64,000 nt of DNA. It comes from JAWKWH01 sp041397625. Lineage in GTDB: Bacteria; Pseudomonadota; Alphaproteobacteria; Rhizobiales; Rhizobiaceae. Made by a program: the position numbers and the translations under genes. Within the stretch, counting starts at the first letter, position 1, and each line of letters begins with the position of its first letter. The notes under the pieces are model-generated. The model was not told the origin of the DNA. It saw only the letters and a program-made list of their open reading frames with translations, and did not search any database. This document shows positions 24,770-33,388 of this stretch, piece after piece. The DNA lies in the NCBI GenBank assembly GCA_041397625.1, contig JAWKWH010000004.1, positions 310,001-374,000 of the forward strand, read 5' to 3'.

Positions 24770-26520
24770 CTATTCTTTCGCGGCGAGCTTGGCTTCCTTC
24801 AGCCGGTTGCGCGTCGTCTTGATCCACTTGACCCGGTCGGCGCCCAGCCGCTTCTCCGCGTTGAGCTTTTCGAGCAACGCCAGCGCCTCGCCGAAATATT
24901 TCACGCTTTCATCCGTGTTGTCGGCGATGCGCCACATGGCGACATAGAGACCCCACTGCCGATCCGTGTCGTCGGGATTGGCGTCGGCCAGCTTCTTGGA
25001 CATTTCCAGGTTCTTTTCATAGATCGCCAGAGCTTCGTCGCGCCGGTCGAGCGCGACATAGGTATCGGCGACCCTTTCGTAGCTCACCGACAGGTCGGCC
25101 AGCCACAGCGTATTGTCGGATTTGACCGCCGTGAGTTTCTCCATGATCTGCTGACATTCAAGGAAGGTCTCCAGCGCCGCTTCGGTCTCGCCGAGTTCGA
25201 CCTGGACATCGCCGAGCTTGATCAGCCGCACCTGTCTGACGCGCTGCAGATCGAGATTGTCGGGATCGGCTTCAAGCAGCGGTTCGAGCTGCGCCAGGCT
25301 CGCCAGGAAATGCTCCTTGGCACCGGAGAAGTCGTCCGCCGATTTCAGGTCGTCGCCGATATCCGCGTCGACTGTGCCGGCGACGTCGCGCATGCCGGAT
25401 TGCGCCTCCTCCAGCCGTTTGCGGGTCTTCTCGATCCACGGAATTCGGGCGGCGGAGAGCTTGCCTTGCGCGTGAAGTTTCTCGAGCACCGCCAGCGCCT
25501 CGCCAAAATACTTCACGCTTTCGCTGGTGTTGTCGGCGATACGCCACATGGCGACATAGAGACCCCACTGGCGGTCGACATTGTCGGGCTCGGTAGCTGC
25601 CACCTTCTTCGAAATCTCGAGGTTCTTCTCGTAGATCACCAGCGCCTCGTCGCGACGTCCGAGCGAGACATAGGTGTCGGCGACCCGCTCATAGCTGATG
25701 GTCAGGTCCGACAGCCACAGATTGTTGTTGGGATCGACCGCCGTCAGCCGCTCCATGATCTCCTGGCACTCAAGGAAGGTCTTCAGGGCGGCTTCCGTCT
25801 CCTTGAGTTCGACCTGAACGTCGCCCAGCTTGATCAACCGGACCTGCCGCGCCCGCTGCAGGTCGAGGTCGTCGGGAATGTCGGCAATCTGGGCATCCAC
25901 CTGCTCGATGCTGGCCAGAAGCCGCTTCTTGGCGCCGGCGAAATCGCCTGCCGCCTTCAGATCCTCGCCGATCCGCTCGTCATCGCCGCCCTTGGCGCTG
26001 ACCTTGCCGGCGCGGGCGTTTTCCAGCCTCTGGCGCGTGGTCTCGATCCACTCATGCCGATACGGCGCCAGCTTGCCCTCGGCGTAAAGCCTTTCGAGCA
26101 ACGCCAGCGCTTCCTCGAAATAGGCCACCTTCTCGTCGGTATTGTCAGCAATCCGCCAAAGCGCGACGTAAAGACCCCACTGCCGGTTGACGTTGCTGGG
26201 ATCGGAAGCGGCCAGTTGCCGCGAAATTTCCAGGTTCTTCTTGTAGACTTCGAGCGCTTCGTCGGGCCGTTTCAGCGCCACATAGGTATCGGCCACCCTC
26301 TCGTAGGAAATGGTCAGGTCCGACTTCCATTCCGCGTTCAACGGATCGCCTTCGATCAGCGCCTCGATGATTTTCTGGCCTTCGATGAAGGTTTCGAGCG
26401 CATCCTCGACCTTGCCCTGCTCGATCTGCACGTCGCCGATCTTGTTGAGCCTGATCTGCTTTATCCGCTTGAGATCGGCATTGTCCGGATCGGCTTCGAT
26501 CAGCGGCAGCACGCGGTTGA
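24770..26520 (-). repeat. Three tandem 612-bp (204-codon) repeats within the metacaspase-TPR gene
   Basis: The same DNA landmark (the codons for WGLYVA) falls at about 24941, 25553 and 26165, exactly 612 bp apart each time. The two downstream copies are more alike than the third, and long stretches of protein match with few changes (for example KLGDVQVEL, and FLECQ before IME). This is a tandem duplication kept in frame. Unit borders are approximate. Confidence 0.85.
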
Positions 26521-28570
26521 AGCTTTCGCGGTAGTGATACATAGCTTCGTCATACTGTTCACGTTCAGCGTAGATGTCTCCGACACGCTCGTTGCTGATC
26601 GCCATGTCACGTTGCCAGCCGGCATGGCCCGGATCGTACTCGATCAGCGACCGCGCCATGTCCATGGCCTCGGTGTAGGCTTCGAAGGCGCCATCGACAT
26701 CCGACTTGACCAGGCGGATGTCGCCGATCTTGTTCAGCGTTACCATGACGAAGCGCGTCAGGTCCTTGTCGTCGGGATCGGCATCGGCAAACCGCTTCAT
26801 CCGCTCATAGGTGGCCTGGTGATAGGCCAGCGCGCCATCGAAATCGCCCTGTGCCTTCAGCACATTGCCCAGCCGCTCCTCGCTGACGGACAGGTCGCGG
26901 TTCCAGCCGAGAAAATCCGGATTGGTCGCAACCAGTTTCTGGGCGATCTCGCGTCCTTCGGTGAACGCGGCAAGCGCGCCATTGAGATCGCCCATGGCGA
27001 TCAGCACGTCGCCGATCCGGTTGAGGCTGACCTGGATATTGCGTTTGACGTTGAGGTCTTCCGGATTGTTGGCGACCATCTCCTCGGCGATGTTCTTCGC
27101 TGCCTCGAAGAACGACAACGCCCGTTCCAGGCGACCCTGCGCCTGCACGATGTCGCCCTGGCCGTTGGCGGCCCAGAAGCGGTCCGACAACGATCCCGCA
27201 TCGCGCGCCAGGGCGCTGGCCTTGCGGTAGGCGCGCAGCGCCTGCGACGTGTTGCCGATATCGACCGACGTGGAGGCCAGATCCATCCAGGTCTGGTAGT
27301 GGTCGGGATCAAACTCGGTGGCACGCTGGAAATATTTCGCCGCCTTGGCCACATCCTTCGGGCGCGCCAGCGCCGCTATGTGACGCGCCGCCTGGGCCGC
27401 CTTGCGGTTGGCGTCCGCCCGCCGCTCGGCCGCGGCCAGCGCCGCATCCTCGGCCTCGCGTACGCTGGCGGTGATTACATCCTCGAACAGCTTCTCGGCT
27501 TCCGATTCGTTGCCTTCCTTCAGCGCGGCCAGCGCGCGTTCGCCCTCGGCGTCCTGGCGGTCGGCCAGCGCCCGGCTGGCGCCACCGATTTCGCGCAGGA
27601 TGCGGTTGCGCTCTTCCTCGGAAAGCTGCTTGCCTTCCTCGATGCCGGTCGCGCGCAGATAGGCCGCGCCGATCTCGGCCAGTTCCTGGCTCCTGAGGTT
27701 TTCCTCGGTAAGCTGCGCGATCTCGCGGCGCAACACCTCGGCCTGCGGATCGACGCCACAACCATCCTTGTCGAGGCAGGCTTCCGGCGTGCCGCCGCGG
27801 ATCAGAATCTCCGGCACCTGGGTGAAATTGGCCGCCGTGGTCTGTTCGATCACGCGCTTGGCCACGCGCCCGAACATCTGGTCGAACTGGATACGCGGCT
27901 CCTGCTCCATCCAGTAGAACAATGCCTCGGCGAAAGGCGAATTGGTTCCGGGTTCGCCGTCGAGCGCCACCTGGCCGTTGAGTGTCGAGGTAATCAGCAG
28001 GAAGCGCGATACGCTGTCGGGAACGGCGAATGTGCCGAAGGAAAGCGGCCGCGCACCGCGCGACAGGCATTGCTGCGCCTTGAACGGATCGTTGCGGCAG
28101 GCATCGAGAATGACGATCTTCTCGCGCGCGCCCGACATCGCCTTCAACACATCGTCGAGCAGCACTTCACGCTTGGCTTTCCAGTCGTCGCAGGCGATCT
28201 GCATGTCGACGGGCGCCAGCACGTTGCCTTCCGCCGTCTGCAGCCCGTGGCCGGCATAGAACAGCAGCGCCACGTCGGCGCCGTCGGTTTCGTCCTCGAA
28301 ATCCTCAAGTGCGTCGCGCAGTTCGGATCGGCCGAGATCGAAACATCCCGGCTCGGCGCCGTCGCAACTCATGACATCGAAACCGTGCGTTTGCAGCACC
28401 CGCGCCAGGCGCCGCGCATCGTTTCCCGGATTGATGAGCGAATTGAGGTTTTCGTAGTTGGTGTTGCCAATCACCAGTGCGACACGGCTCGCTGCCCCGG
28501 CCGTACCTGCGACCACCAGGGATATTATCGAAACAACCGCCGCACCAATCAGCGTTCGTCTGAACATCAT
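24770..28570 (-). CDS. Exported metacaspase-like (peptidase C14) protein with TPR super-repeats
   Basis: A 1266-residue protein. A signal peptide or anchor (residues 1-27, ending AGTAGAAS) precedes a caspase-fold domain (about 28-265) with the catalytic pair His108 (YAGHGLQ) and Cys158 (LDACRNDP), plus the VALVIGNTNYENL start typical of bacterial C14 proteins. A helical Glu/Ala-rich coiled segment (about 280-420) leads to a long TPR region (about 430-1266). In it, a 204-residue module containing RQWGLYVAMWRIADN and SYERVADTYVAL occurs three times in a row. The ATG at 28570 is chosen because it starts the signal peptide; 60 extra codons upstream look non-coding. It may be a protease scaffold for envelope proteins; the partner is unknown. 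The nearest gene upstream is the divergent MliC-like lipoprotein. Confidence 0.85.
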   Translation of the reverse strand: MMFRRTLIGAAVVSIISLVVAGTAGAASRVALVIGNTNYENLNSLINPGNDARRLARVLQTHGFDVMSCDGAEPGCFDLGRSELRDALEDFEDETDGADVALLFYAGHGLQTAEGNVLAPVDMQIACDDWKAKREVLLDDVLKAMSGAREKIVILDACRNDPFKAQQCLSRGARPLSFGTFAVPDSVSRFLLITSTLNGQVALDGEPGTNSPFAEALFYWMEQEPRIQFDQMFGRVAKRVIEQTTAANFTQVPEILIRGGTPEACLDKDGCGVDPQAEVLRREIAQLTEENLRSQELAEIGAAYLRATGIEEGKQLSEEERNRILREIGGASRALADRQDAEGERALAALKEGNESEAEKLFEDVITASVREAEDAALAAAERRADANRKAAQAARHIAALARPKDVAKAAKYFQRATEFDPDHYQTWMDLASTSVDIGNTSQALRAYRKASALARDAGSLSDRFWAANGQGDIVQAQGRLERALSFFEAAKNIAEEMVANNPEDLNVKRNIQVSLNRIGDVLIAMGDLNGALAAFTEGREIAQKLVATNPDFLGWNRDLSVSEERLGNVLKAQGDFDGALAYHQATYERMKRFADADPDDKDLTRFVMVTLNKIGDIRLVKSDVDGAFEAYTEAMDMARSLIEYDPGHAGWQRDMAISNERVGDIYAEREQYDEAMYHYRESFNRVLPLIEADPDNADLKRIKQIRLNKIGDVQIEQGKVEDALETFIEGQKIIEALIEGDPLNAEWKSDLTISYERVADTYVALKRPDEALEVYKKNLEISRQLAASDPSNVNRQWGLYVALWRIADNTDEKVAYFEEALALLERLYAEGKLAPYRHEWIETTRQRLENARAGKVSAKGGDDERIGEDLKAAGDFAGAKKRLLASIEQVDAQIADIPDDLDLQRARQVRLIKLGDVQVELKETEAALKTFLECQEIMERLTAVDPNNNLWLSDLTISYERVADTYVSLGRRDEALVIYEKNLEISKKVAATEPDNVDRQWGLYVAMWRIADNTSESVKYFGEALAVLEKLHAQGKLSAARIPWIEKTRKRLEEAQSGMRDVAGTVDADIGDDLKSADDFSGAKEHFLASLAQLEPLLEADPDNLDLQRVRQVRLIKLGDVQVELGETEAALETFLECQQIMEKLTAVKSDNTLWLADLSVSYERVADTYVALDRRDEALAIYEKNLEMSKKLADANPDDTDRQWGLYVAMWRIADNTDESVKYFGEALALLEKLNAEKRLGADRVKWIKTTRNRLKEAKLAAKE

Positions 28571-28734
28571 GGTCACGCGCCCAATCTCGCGCCGGCACCG
28601 ATCCGGAATGGCGAGCTTGTCGCACCGCCAATCCCGAATTCCGAGCCGGCCCTTACCCAAAGCCAAGCATAACATAGATGCGCAATGAGGAAAGATTTGG
28701 ACGGAATTTGGCTTTGCTCCGATCGGAAACATGG

Positions 28735-28762
28735 TTGATCTTTCGGTCAAATCACCGATAGT
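28735..28762 (+). promoter_or_regulatory. Candidate promoter for the MliC-like gene
   Basis: TTGATC (28735-28740), 16 bp, GATAGT (28757-28762), 36 bp before the GTG start, in the 227-bp divergent gap. Modest matches only. Confidence 0.3.
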
Positions 28763-28797
28763 GCACGCGCGTCAAGGATCGGGCTTGCGGATTTCCA

Positions 28798-29130
28798 GTG
28801 AAAAGCAAACAGTTTAGCGGACTTTTGGCGGTCGCGGCGGTGATGGCGGCGACCGCGCTTCCAGGCTGCGTTTCCGGCGGCGATGGCGATATCGCGCCCA
28901 GCCAGCCGGGCTATGCGGTCTATCAATGCGGTTCCGACGGACGCCTGAGAGTGCGCCGCCTGGCCGGCGCGGTGGAGGTGCAGAGCCCGCGAGGCGTCGA
29001 GGTCAGGCTGCCGGCGTCTCCGCCCGGCCAGACCGCCCGTTACGGCGAACCTCCCTATGCGCTGCTGTTCGACAACCGGGAAGTGCTGTGGTTCGTCACC
29101 GGCAAACGGCCGCTTTCCTGTCGCCGCTGA
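28798..29130 (+). CDS. Lipoprotein resembling MliC/PliC lysozyme inhibitors
   Basis: A 110-residue lipoprotein starting at GTG. The signal sequence ends in a standard lipobox ALPGC with Cys24 as the lipidated residue. The mature part follows the MliC layout: VYQCGSDGRLRVRR, a central strand region, ARYGEPPYALLFDNREVLWFV (a shortened version of the family SGARY and F-W-x-K-G blocks) and a C-terminal Cys (PLSCRR) that could pair with the first Cys. MliC proteins protect peptidoglycan from lysozyme. The match is by pattern and the family's usual W-x-K-G is not exact, so the call is moderate. Confidence 0.55.
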   Translation: MKSKQFSGLLAVAAVMAATALPGCVSGGDGDIAPSQPGYAVYQCGSDGRLRVRRLAGAVEVQSPRGVEVRLPASPPGQTARYGEPPYALLFDNREVLWFVTGKRPLSCRR

Positions 29131-29239
29131 CCCCCGCCGTGCCGCCGCCGGCATGCCGTCATCCGCCAGCGGCAGCCCGGTAAACCGATTTAGAGACCAA
29201 ACTGCTTGTTTTTCAATCGAATCGGTAGCCGCCCAGGCT

Positions 29240-29268
29240 TTGACGCAGCGCAAAAAGACACCTAGAAC
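29240..29268 (+). promoter_or_regulatory. Candidate sdhCDAB promoter
   Basis: TTGACG (29240-29245), a 17-bp spacer, then TAGAAC (29263-29268), about 80 bp before sdhC. Both boxes match four or five of six consensus bases, the best candidate in the 217-bp gap before the operon. Confidence 0.55.
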
Positions 29269-29347
29269 GGTGTTGGATTTTTAACGGGGCGCGCCGGCAA
29301 AGTGCCGTCGCGGCTCGGCCCTACGACCTGAGGATCAGGCAACCGAC

Positions 29348-29737
29348 ATGACGACCCTGCGCCCGAGACCGCTTTCGCCGCATCTTTCCATCTACAAGCC
29401 GATACCGACCATGATGATGTCGATCGCGCACCGTATCACCGGCGCGGCGCTCTATGTCGGTACGCTGCTGGTTGCGTGGTGGCTGGTCGCCGCCGCCGGC
29501 TCGCCGGCCTATTTCGACCTGGTCAACTGGTTCTTCGGCACTTTCGTCGGCCGCCTGATCCTGTTCGGCTACACCTGGGCGCTGATGCACCACATGCTGG
29601 GCGGCATCCGCCACCTGATCTGGGACACGGGCGCGCTGTTCGACAAGGAGACCTCGACCAGGCTCGCCTGGGCGACGCTCGGCGGATCAATCACGCTGAC
29701 GGTCCTTGTCTGGATCGTCGGCTATGCGATGCGCTGA
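29348..29737 (+). CDS. sdhC: Succinate dehydrogenase cytochrome b556 subunit
   Basis: Membrane anchor of complex II, 129 residues with three transmembrane helices. The N-terminal RPLSPHLSIYKP motif and SIAHRITGAAL are signatures of SdhC; the haem-ligand histidine lies in MHHMLGGIRHLIWD. It binds haem b and ubiquinone with SdhD. First gene of sdhCDAB, with sdhD 11 bp downstream. Confidence 0.96.
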   Translation: MTTLRPRPLSPHLSIYKPIPTMMMSIAHRITGAALYVGTLLVAWWLVAAAGSPAYFDLVNWFFGTFVGRLILFGYTWALMHHMLGGIRHLIWDTGALFDKETSTRLAWATLGGSITLTVLVWIVGYAMR

Positions 29738-29748
29738 GGAGAAACGCC

Positions 29749-30132
29749 ATGTCTGATCTGCGCACCCCGCTCGGCAAGGTCCGCGGTTCCGGAACCGCCA
29801 GGGAAGGCACCGAGCATTTCTGGCGCCAACGGCTGACGGCGATCGCCAATGTGCCGCTGGTTCTGTTCTTCGTCGGCCTGCTGATCTCGCTCAACGGCGC
29901 CGACCATGCCACCGTCCGCTCGGTACTCGCCAACCCGCTGGTCGCCGTGCTGATGATCCTGATGATCGGCTCGGCGCTCTATCACATGCGCCTCGGCATG
30001 CAGGTCATCATCGAGGACTACGTGCATGGCGAGGGCATGAAGATCGTGCTCCTGGTGCTCAACACCTTCTTTACCGTGGTCGTTGCCGCGCTGTCGGTCT
30101 TCGCCCTTCTGAAAATCGCGTTTGGAGGCTGA
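29749..30132 (+). CDS. sdhD: Succinate dehydrogenase hydrophobic anchor subunit
   Basis: Second membrane anchor of complex II, 127 residues, three predicted helices. GTAREGTEHFWRQRLTAIAN is typical of alphaproteobacterial SdhD, and YHMRLGMQVIIEDYVHGEG holds the haem and quinone-site residues. GAGGAG lies 8 nt before the ATG at 29749; the frame open upstream overlaps sdhC and is not used. Spacing to sdhA is 9 bp. Confidence 0.95.
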   Translation: MSDLRTPLGKVRGSGTAREGTEHFWRQRLTAIANVPLVLFFVGLLISLNGADHATVRSVLANPLVAVLMILMIGSALYHMRLGMQVIIEDYVHGEGMKIVLLVLNTFFTVVVAALSVFALLKIAFGG

Positions 30133-30141
30133 ATTTCCGGC

Positions 30142-31956
30142 ATGGCAACTTCATCGACAGGACCGGCCTACGAATTCGTCGATCACAAGTTCGACTGCGT
30201 GGTGATCGGCGCCGGCGGCGCCGGCCTGCGCGCCACGCTCGGCATGGCCGAACAGGGCCTCAGAACCGCCTGCGTCACCAAGGTGTTCCCGACCCGCAGC
30301 CACACCGTCGCCGCCCAGGGCGGCATCGCCGCCTCGCTGCAGAACATGGGACCGGACTGCTGGCAGTGGCACATGTACGACACGGTCAAGGGTTCCGACT
30401 GGCTCGGCGACGTCGACGCCATGCAGTATCTCGCCATGGAGGCGCCGGCCGCCGTCTACGAGCTCGAACACTACGGCGTGCCGTTCAGCCGCACCGAGGA
30501 GGGCAAGATCTACCAGCGCCCCTTCGGCGGCCACATGCAGAACTATGGCGACGGCCCGCCGGTGCAGCGCACCTGCGCGGCCGCCGACCGCACCGGCCAT
30601 GCCATCCTGCACACGCTCTACGGCCAGTCGCTGAAGAACGACGCCCAGTTCTTCATCGAATATTTCGCCATCGACCTGATCATGGAGGATGACGGCCGCT
30701 GCACCGGCGTCGTCGCCTGGAATCTCGACGACGGCACCATCCATCGCTTTTCGGCCAAGATGGTCGTGCTGGCGACCGGCGGCTACGGCCGCACCTATTT
30801 CTCCTGCACCTCGGCGCACACCTGTACCGGCGACGGCAACGGCATGATCGCCCGCGCCGGCCTGCCGCTGCAGGACATGGAGTTCGTGCAGTTCCATCCG
30901 ACCGGTATCTACGGCGCCGGCTGCCTGATCACCGAGGGCGCGCGCGGCGAGGGCGGCTATCTGGTCAATTCCGAGGGCGAGCGCTTCATGGAGCGCTACG
31001 CGCCGTCGGCCAAGGACCTCGCCTCGCGCGACGTCGTCTCGCGCTGCATGACCATCGAGATCCGCGAGGGCCGCGGCGTCGGCCGCGACAAGGACCACAT
31101 CTTCCTGCATCTCGACCATCTCGACCCGGCCGTGCTGGCCGAGCGCCTGCCCGGCATCTCCGAATCGGCCAAGATCTTCTCCGGCGTCGACGTGACCAGG
31201 GAGCCGATCCCCGTCCTGCCGACCGTGCACTACAACATGGGCGGCATACCGACCAATTTCTGGGGCGAGGTGCTGAACCCGACCAAGAAGAACCCCGACG
31301 CCGTGACACCGGGCCTGATGGCGGTCGGCGAAGCCGGCTGCGCCTCCGTGCACGGCGCCAACCGGCTCGGCTCCAATTCGCTGATCGACCTCGTCGTCTT
31401 CGGCCGCGCCGCCGCCATCCGCGCCGGCGAGGTGGTCGACCGCGCAAGCCCGGTTCCGCCGGTCAACGAGGCGGTATGCGACAAGATCATGAGCCGTTTC
31501 GACGGCCTGCGCCACGCCAACGGAGCAAACCCGACGGCGGCGCTGCGCGAGAAGATGCAGCGCGCCATGCAGGAAGACGCCGCCGTCTTCCGCACCGCCG
31601 AAACGCTGAAACAGGGCTGCAAGCGCATCTCCGAGATCTGGGGCGAGCTTTCCGACATCAAGGTCACCGACCGGTCGATGATCTGGAACTCCGACCTCGT
31701 GGAGACGCTGGAGCTGGAAAACCTGATGGCCAACGCCATTACCACCGTGCATTCGGCCGAAGCCCGCAAGGAAAGCCGCGGCGCCCATGCGCGCGAGGAT
31801 TTCGCCGACCGCGACGACAAGAACTGGCGCAAGCACACGCTGTCGACCGTCGACGCCAAGGGCAAGGTCAGGCTCGACTACCGCCCGGTGCATGTCGACC
31901 TGATTGCCGACGGCATCGAACTGGCCAAGATCGCGCCGAAGGCAAGGGTTTACTAA
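30142..31956 (+). CDS. sdhA: Succinate dehydrogenase flavoprotein subunit
   Basis: FAD-carrying catalytic subunit of complex II (succinate to fumarate), 604 residues. FAD-binding Rossmann motif VVIGAGGAGLRATLG; the histidine that covalently binds FAD is in RSHTVAAQGGI; active-site HPTGIYGAG and the arginine in SRCMTIEIREGRG; and the GEAGCASVHGANRLGSNSL block. All expected residues are present and the length is normal. Confidence 0.98.
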   Translation: MATSSTGPAYEFVDHKFDCVVIGAGGAGLRATLGMAEQGLRTACVTKVFPTRSHTVAAQGGIAASLQNMGPDCWQWHMYDTVKGSDWLGDVDAMQYLAMEAPAAVYELEHYGVPFSRTEEGKIYQRPFGGHMQNYGDGPPVQRTCAAADRTGHAILHTLYGQSLKNDAQFFIEYFAIDLIMEDDGRCTGVVAWNLDDGTIHRFSAKMVVLATGGYGRTYFSCTSAHTCTGDGNGMIARAGLPLQDMEFVQFHPTGIYGAGCLITEGARGEGGYLVNSEGERFMERYAPSAKDLASRDVVSRCMTIEIREGRGVGRDKDHIFLHLDHLDPAVLAERLPGISESAKIFSGVDVTREPIPVLPTVHYNMGGIPTNFWGEVLNPTKKNPDAVTPGLMAVGEAGCASVHGANRLGSNSLIDLVVFGRAAAIRAGEVVDRASPVPPVNEAVCDKIMSRFDGLRHANGANPTAALREKMQRAMQEDAAVFRTAETLKQGCKRISEIWGELSDIKVTDRSMIWNSDLVETLELENLMANAITTVHSAEARKESRGAHAREDFADRDDKNWRKHTLSTVDAKGKVRLDYRPVHVDLIADGIELAKIAPKARVY

Positions 31957-31972
31957 GGGAAGCGACTGCAAG

Positions 31973-32752
31973 ATGGTTGAATTCACCCTCCCCAAGAACT
32001 CGAAGATCGTCGCGGGCAAGACCTGGCCGAAGCCCGAGGGCGCGGCCAATGTCCGCGAATACAAGGTCTACCGCTGGAACCCGGACAGCGACGAGAACCC
32101 GCGCATCGACACCTATTATGTCGACCAGGACGATTGCGGTCCGATGGTGCTCGATGCGCTCTTGTGGATCAAGAACAAGGTCGACCCGACGCTGACGCTG
32201 CGACGCTCCTGCCGCGAGGGCATCTGCGGCTCGTGCTCGATGAACATCGACGGGACCAACACGCTCGCCTGCACCAAGGGGCTCGACGAGATCGTCGGCG
32301 TGGTCAAGATCTATCCGCTGCCGCACATGCCGGTGGTCAAGGACCTGGTGCCGGATCTGACCAATTTCTACGCCCAGCACCGTTCCATCGAGCCATGGCT
32401 GAAGACCGTGTCGCCGGAGCCGGCCAAGGAGTGGCTGCAGAGCCATGACGACCGCCAGAAGCTCGACGGGCTCTACGAGTGCATCCTGTGCGCCTGCTGC
32501 TCGACCTCGTGCCCGTCCTACTGGTGGAACTCCGACCGCTATCTCGGCCCGGCCGTGCTGCTGCAGGCCTATCGCTGGCTGGTCGACAGCCGCGACGAGG
32601 CCACCGGCGAGCGGCTCGACGACCTGGAAGACCCGTTCCGGCTCTACCGCTGCCACACGATCATGAACTGCACGCAGGCCTGTCCCAAGGGGCTGAACCC
32701 GGCCAAGGCGATCGCCGAAACCAAGAAGATGCTGGTCGAGCGCAAGGTATAG
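31973..32752 (+). CDS. sdhB: Succinate dehydrogenase iron-sulfur subunit
   Basis: Electron-transfer subunit of complex II, 259 residues. Cysteines for the [2Fe-2S] cluster are in RRSCREGICGSCSM and LACTKG, for the [4Fe-4S] in ECILCACCSTSCPSYWW, and for the [3Fe-4S] in RCHTIMNCTQACPKGLNP. The start at 31973 (MVEFTLPKNSK) is 16 bp after sdhA. Closes the operon; no clear intrinsic terminator follows. Confidence 0.98.
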   Translation: MVEFTLPKNSKIVAGKTWPKPEGAANVREYKVYRWNPDSDENPRIDTYYVDQDDCGPMVLDALLWIKNKVDPTLTLRRSCREGICGSCSMNIDGTNTLACTKGLDEIVGVVKIYPLPHMPVVKDLVPDLTNFYAQHRSIEPWLKTVSPEPAKEWLQSHDDRQKLDGLYECILCACCSTSCPSYWWNSDRYLGPAVLLQAYRWLVDSRDEATGERLDDLEDPFRLYRCHTIMNCTQACPKGLNPAKAIAETKKMLVERKV

Positions 32753-32941
32753 GCGTTTGTTGGACCACCTGTAATACGCGGCAAGGCGAGCCGCCTCCGG
32801 TGCCATCCGAGAACGTAATCCGGCCGTTGTCTGCAGCCAGCCCCGGTGCAAGATGCATTCCGGCAGCATCGCTTGACCCTGGTCAATCCCGGCCGAGCAG
32901 TTTCCGCCTATCCAGCCGGCAATGGGATTACGGAGGGCGAG

Positions 32942-33298
32942 ATGGCCGAGACCGACTGGATCGGGTTCACCGATCAGACCAATGCGCGCATGGCGGAACT
33001 GCGCAAGGCCATGCCGGAGCCGGCCAAGGGCTTCGCCGCGCTGGCGCAATCGGCCATCAGGCCCGGCGCGCTCGATTCCAAGACCAAGGAACTGATGGCG
33101 CTGGCGATCGGGATCACCGCGCGCTGCGACGGTTGCCTGGCGTTCCATGCCAAGGCGGCAAGACGCTACGGCGCGACCCGCGAGGAGGTGATCGACACCA
33201 TTGCCGTGGCCCTCTACATGGGCGGCGGACCATCGATGATCTACGGCGCCGAGGCGCTGAGCGCCTTCGATGCCTTTATCGATGCCGAAGGCCGGTAA
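32942..33298 (+). CDS. Carboxymuconolactone decarboxylase / AhpD-like protein
   Basis: A 118-residue all-helical protein of the carboxymuconolactone decarboxylase family. The AhpD-type redox pair and proton-relay residue are present in ITARCDGCLAFHAKAA (CxxC then His), which indicates a peroxidase or disulphide-reductase activity rather than decarboxylation. A ggaggg ribosome site sits just before the ATG at 32942; 32 upstream in-frame codons are not protein-like. A TTGACC-CT-GGTCAA palindrome (32873-32886) lies 56 bp upstream. Probably its own small unit. Confidence 0.85.
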   Translation: MAETDWIGFTDQTNARMAELRKAMPEPAKGFAALAQSAIRPGALDSKTKELMALAIGITARCDGCLAFHAKAARRYGATREEVIDTIAVALYMGGGPSMIYGAEALSAFDAFIDAEGR

Positions 33299-33388
33299 AG
33301 TCCGCCTCACGACCTCGTGCGCAGGTTTGACTTAACGGCCGCGTGGCGACGCCCTATCTCTTGGCCGAATGCAAGGAGAGTTCGCGCC

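Noticed and set aside
25310..28672. A plus-strand open frame of 1120 codons opposite the metacaspase-TPR gene
   Set aside because: Its protein shows no family pattern; it is produced by the high GC content opposite the strongly coding minus strand.
30151..32064. Long minus-strand frame opposite sdhA and sdhB
   Set aside because: Antisense of the canonical SdhA; no independent coding signal.
32873..32886. TTGACC-CT-GGTCAA palindrome as a promoter for the AhpD-like gene
   Set aside because: No -10 box at a proper distance; kept only as a remark on the gene.
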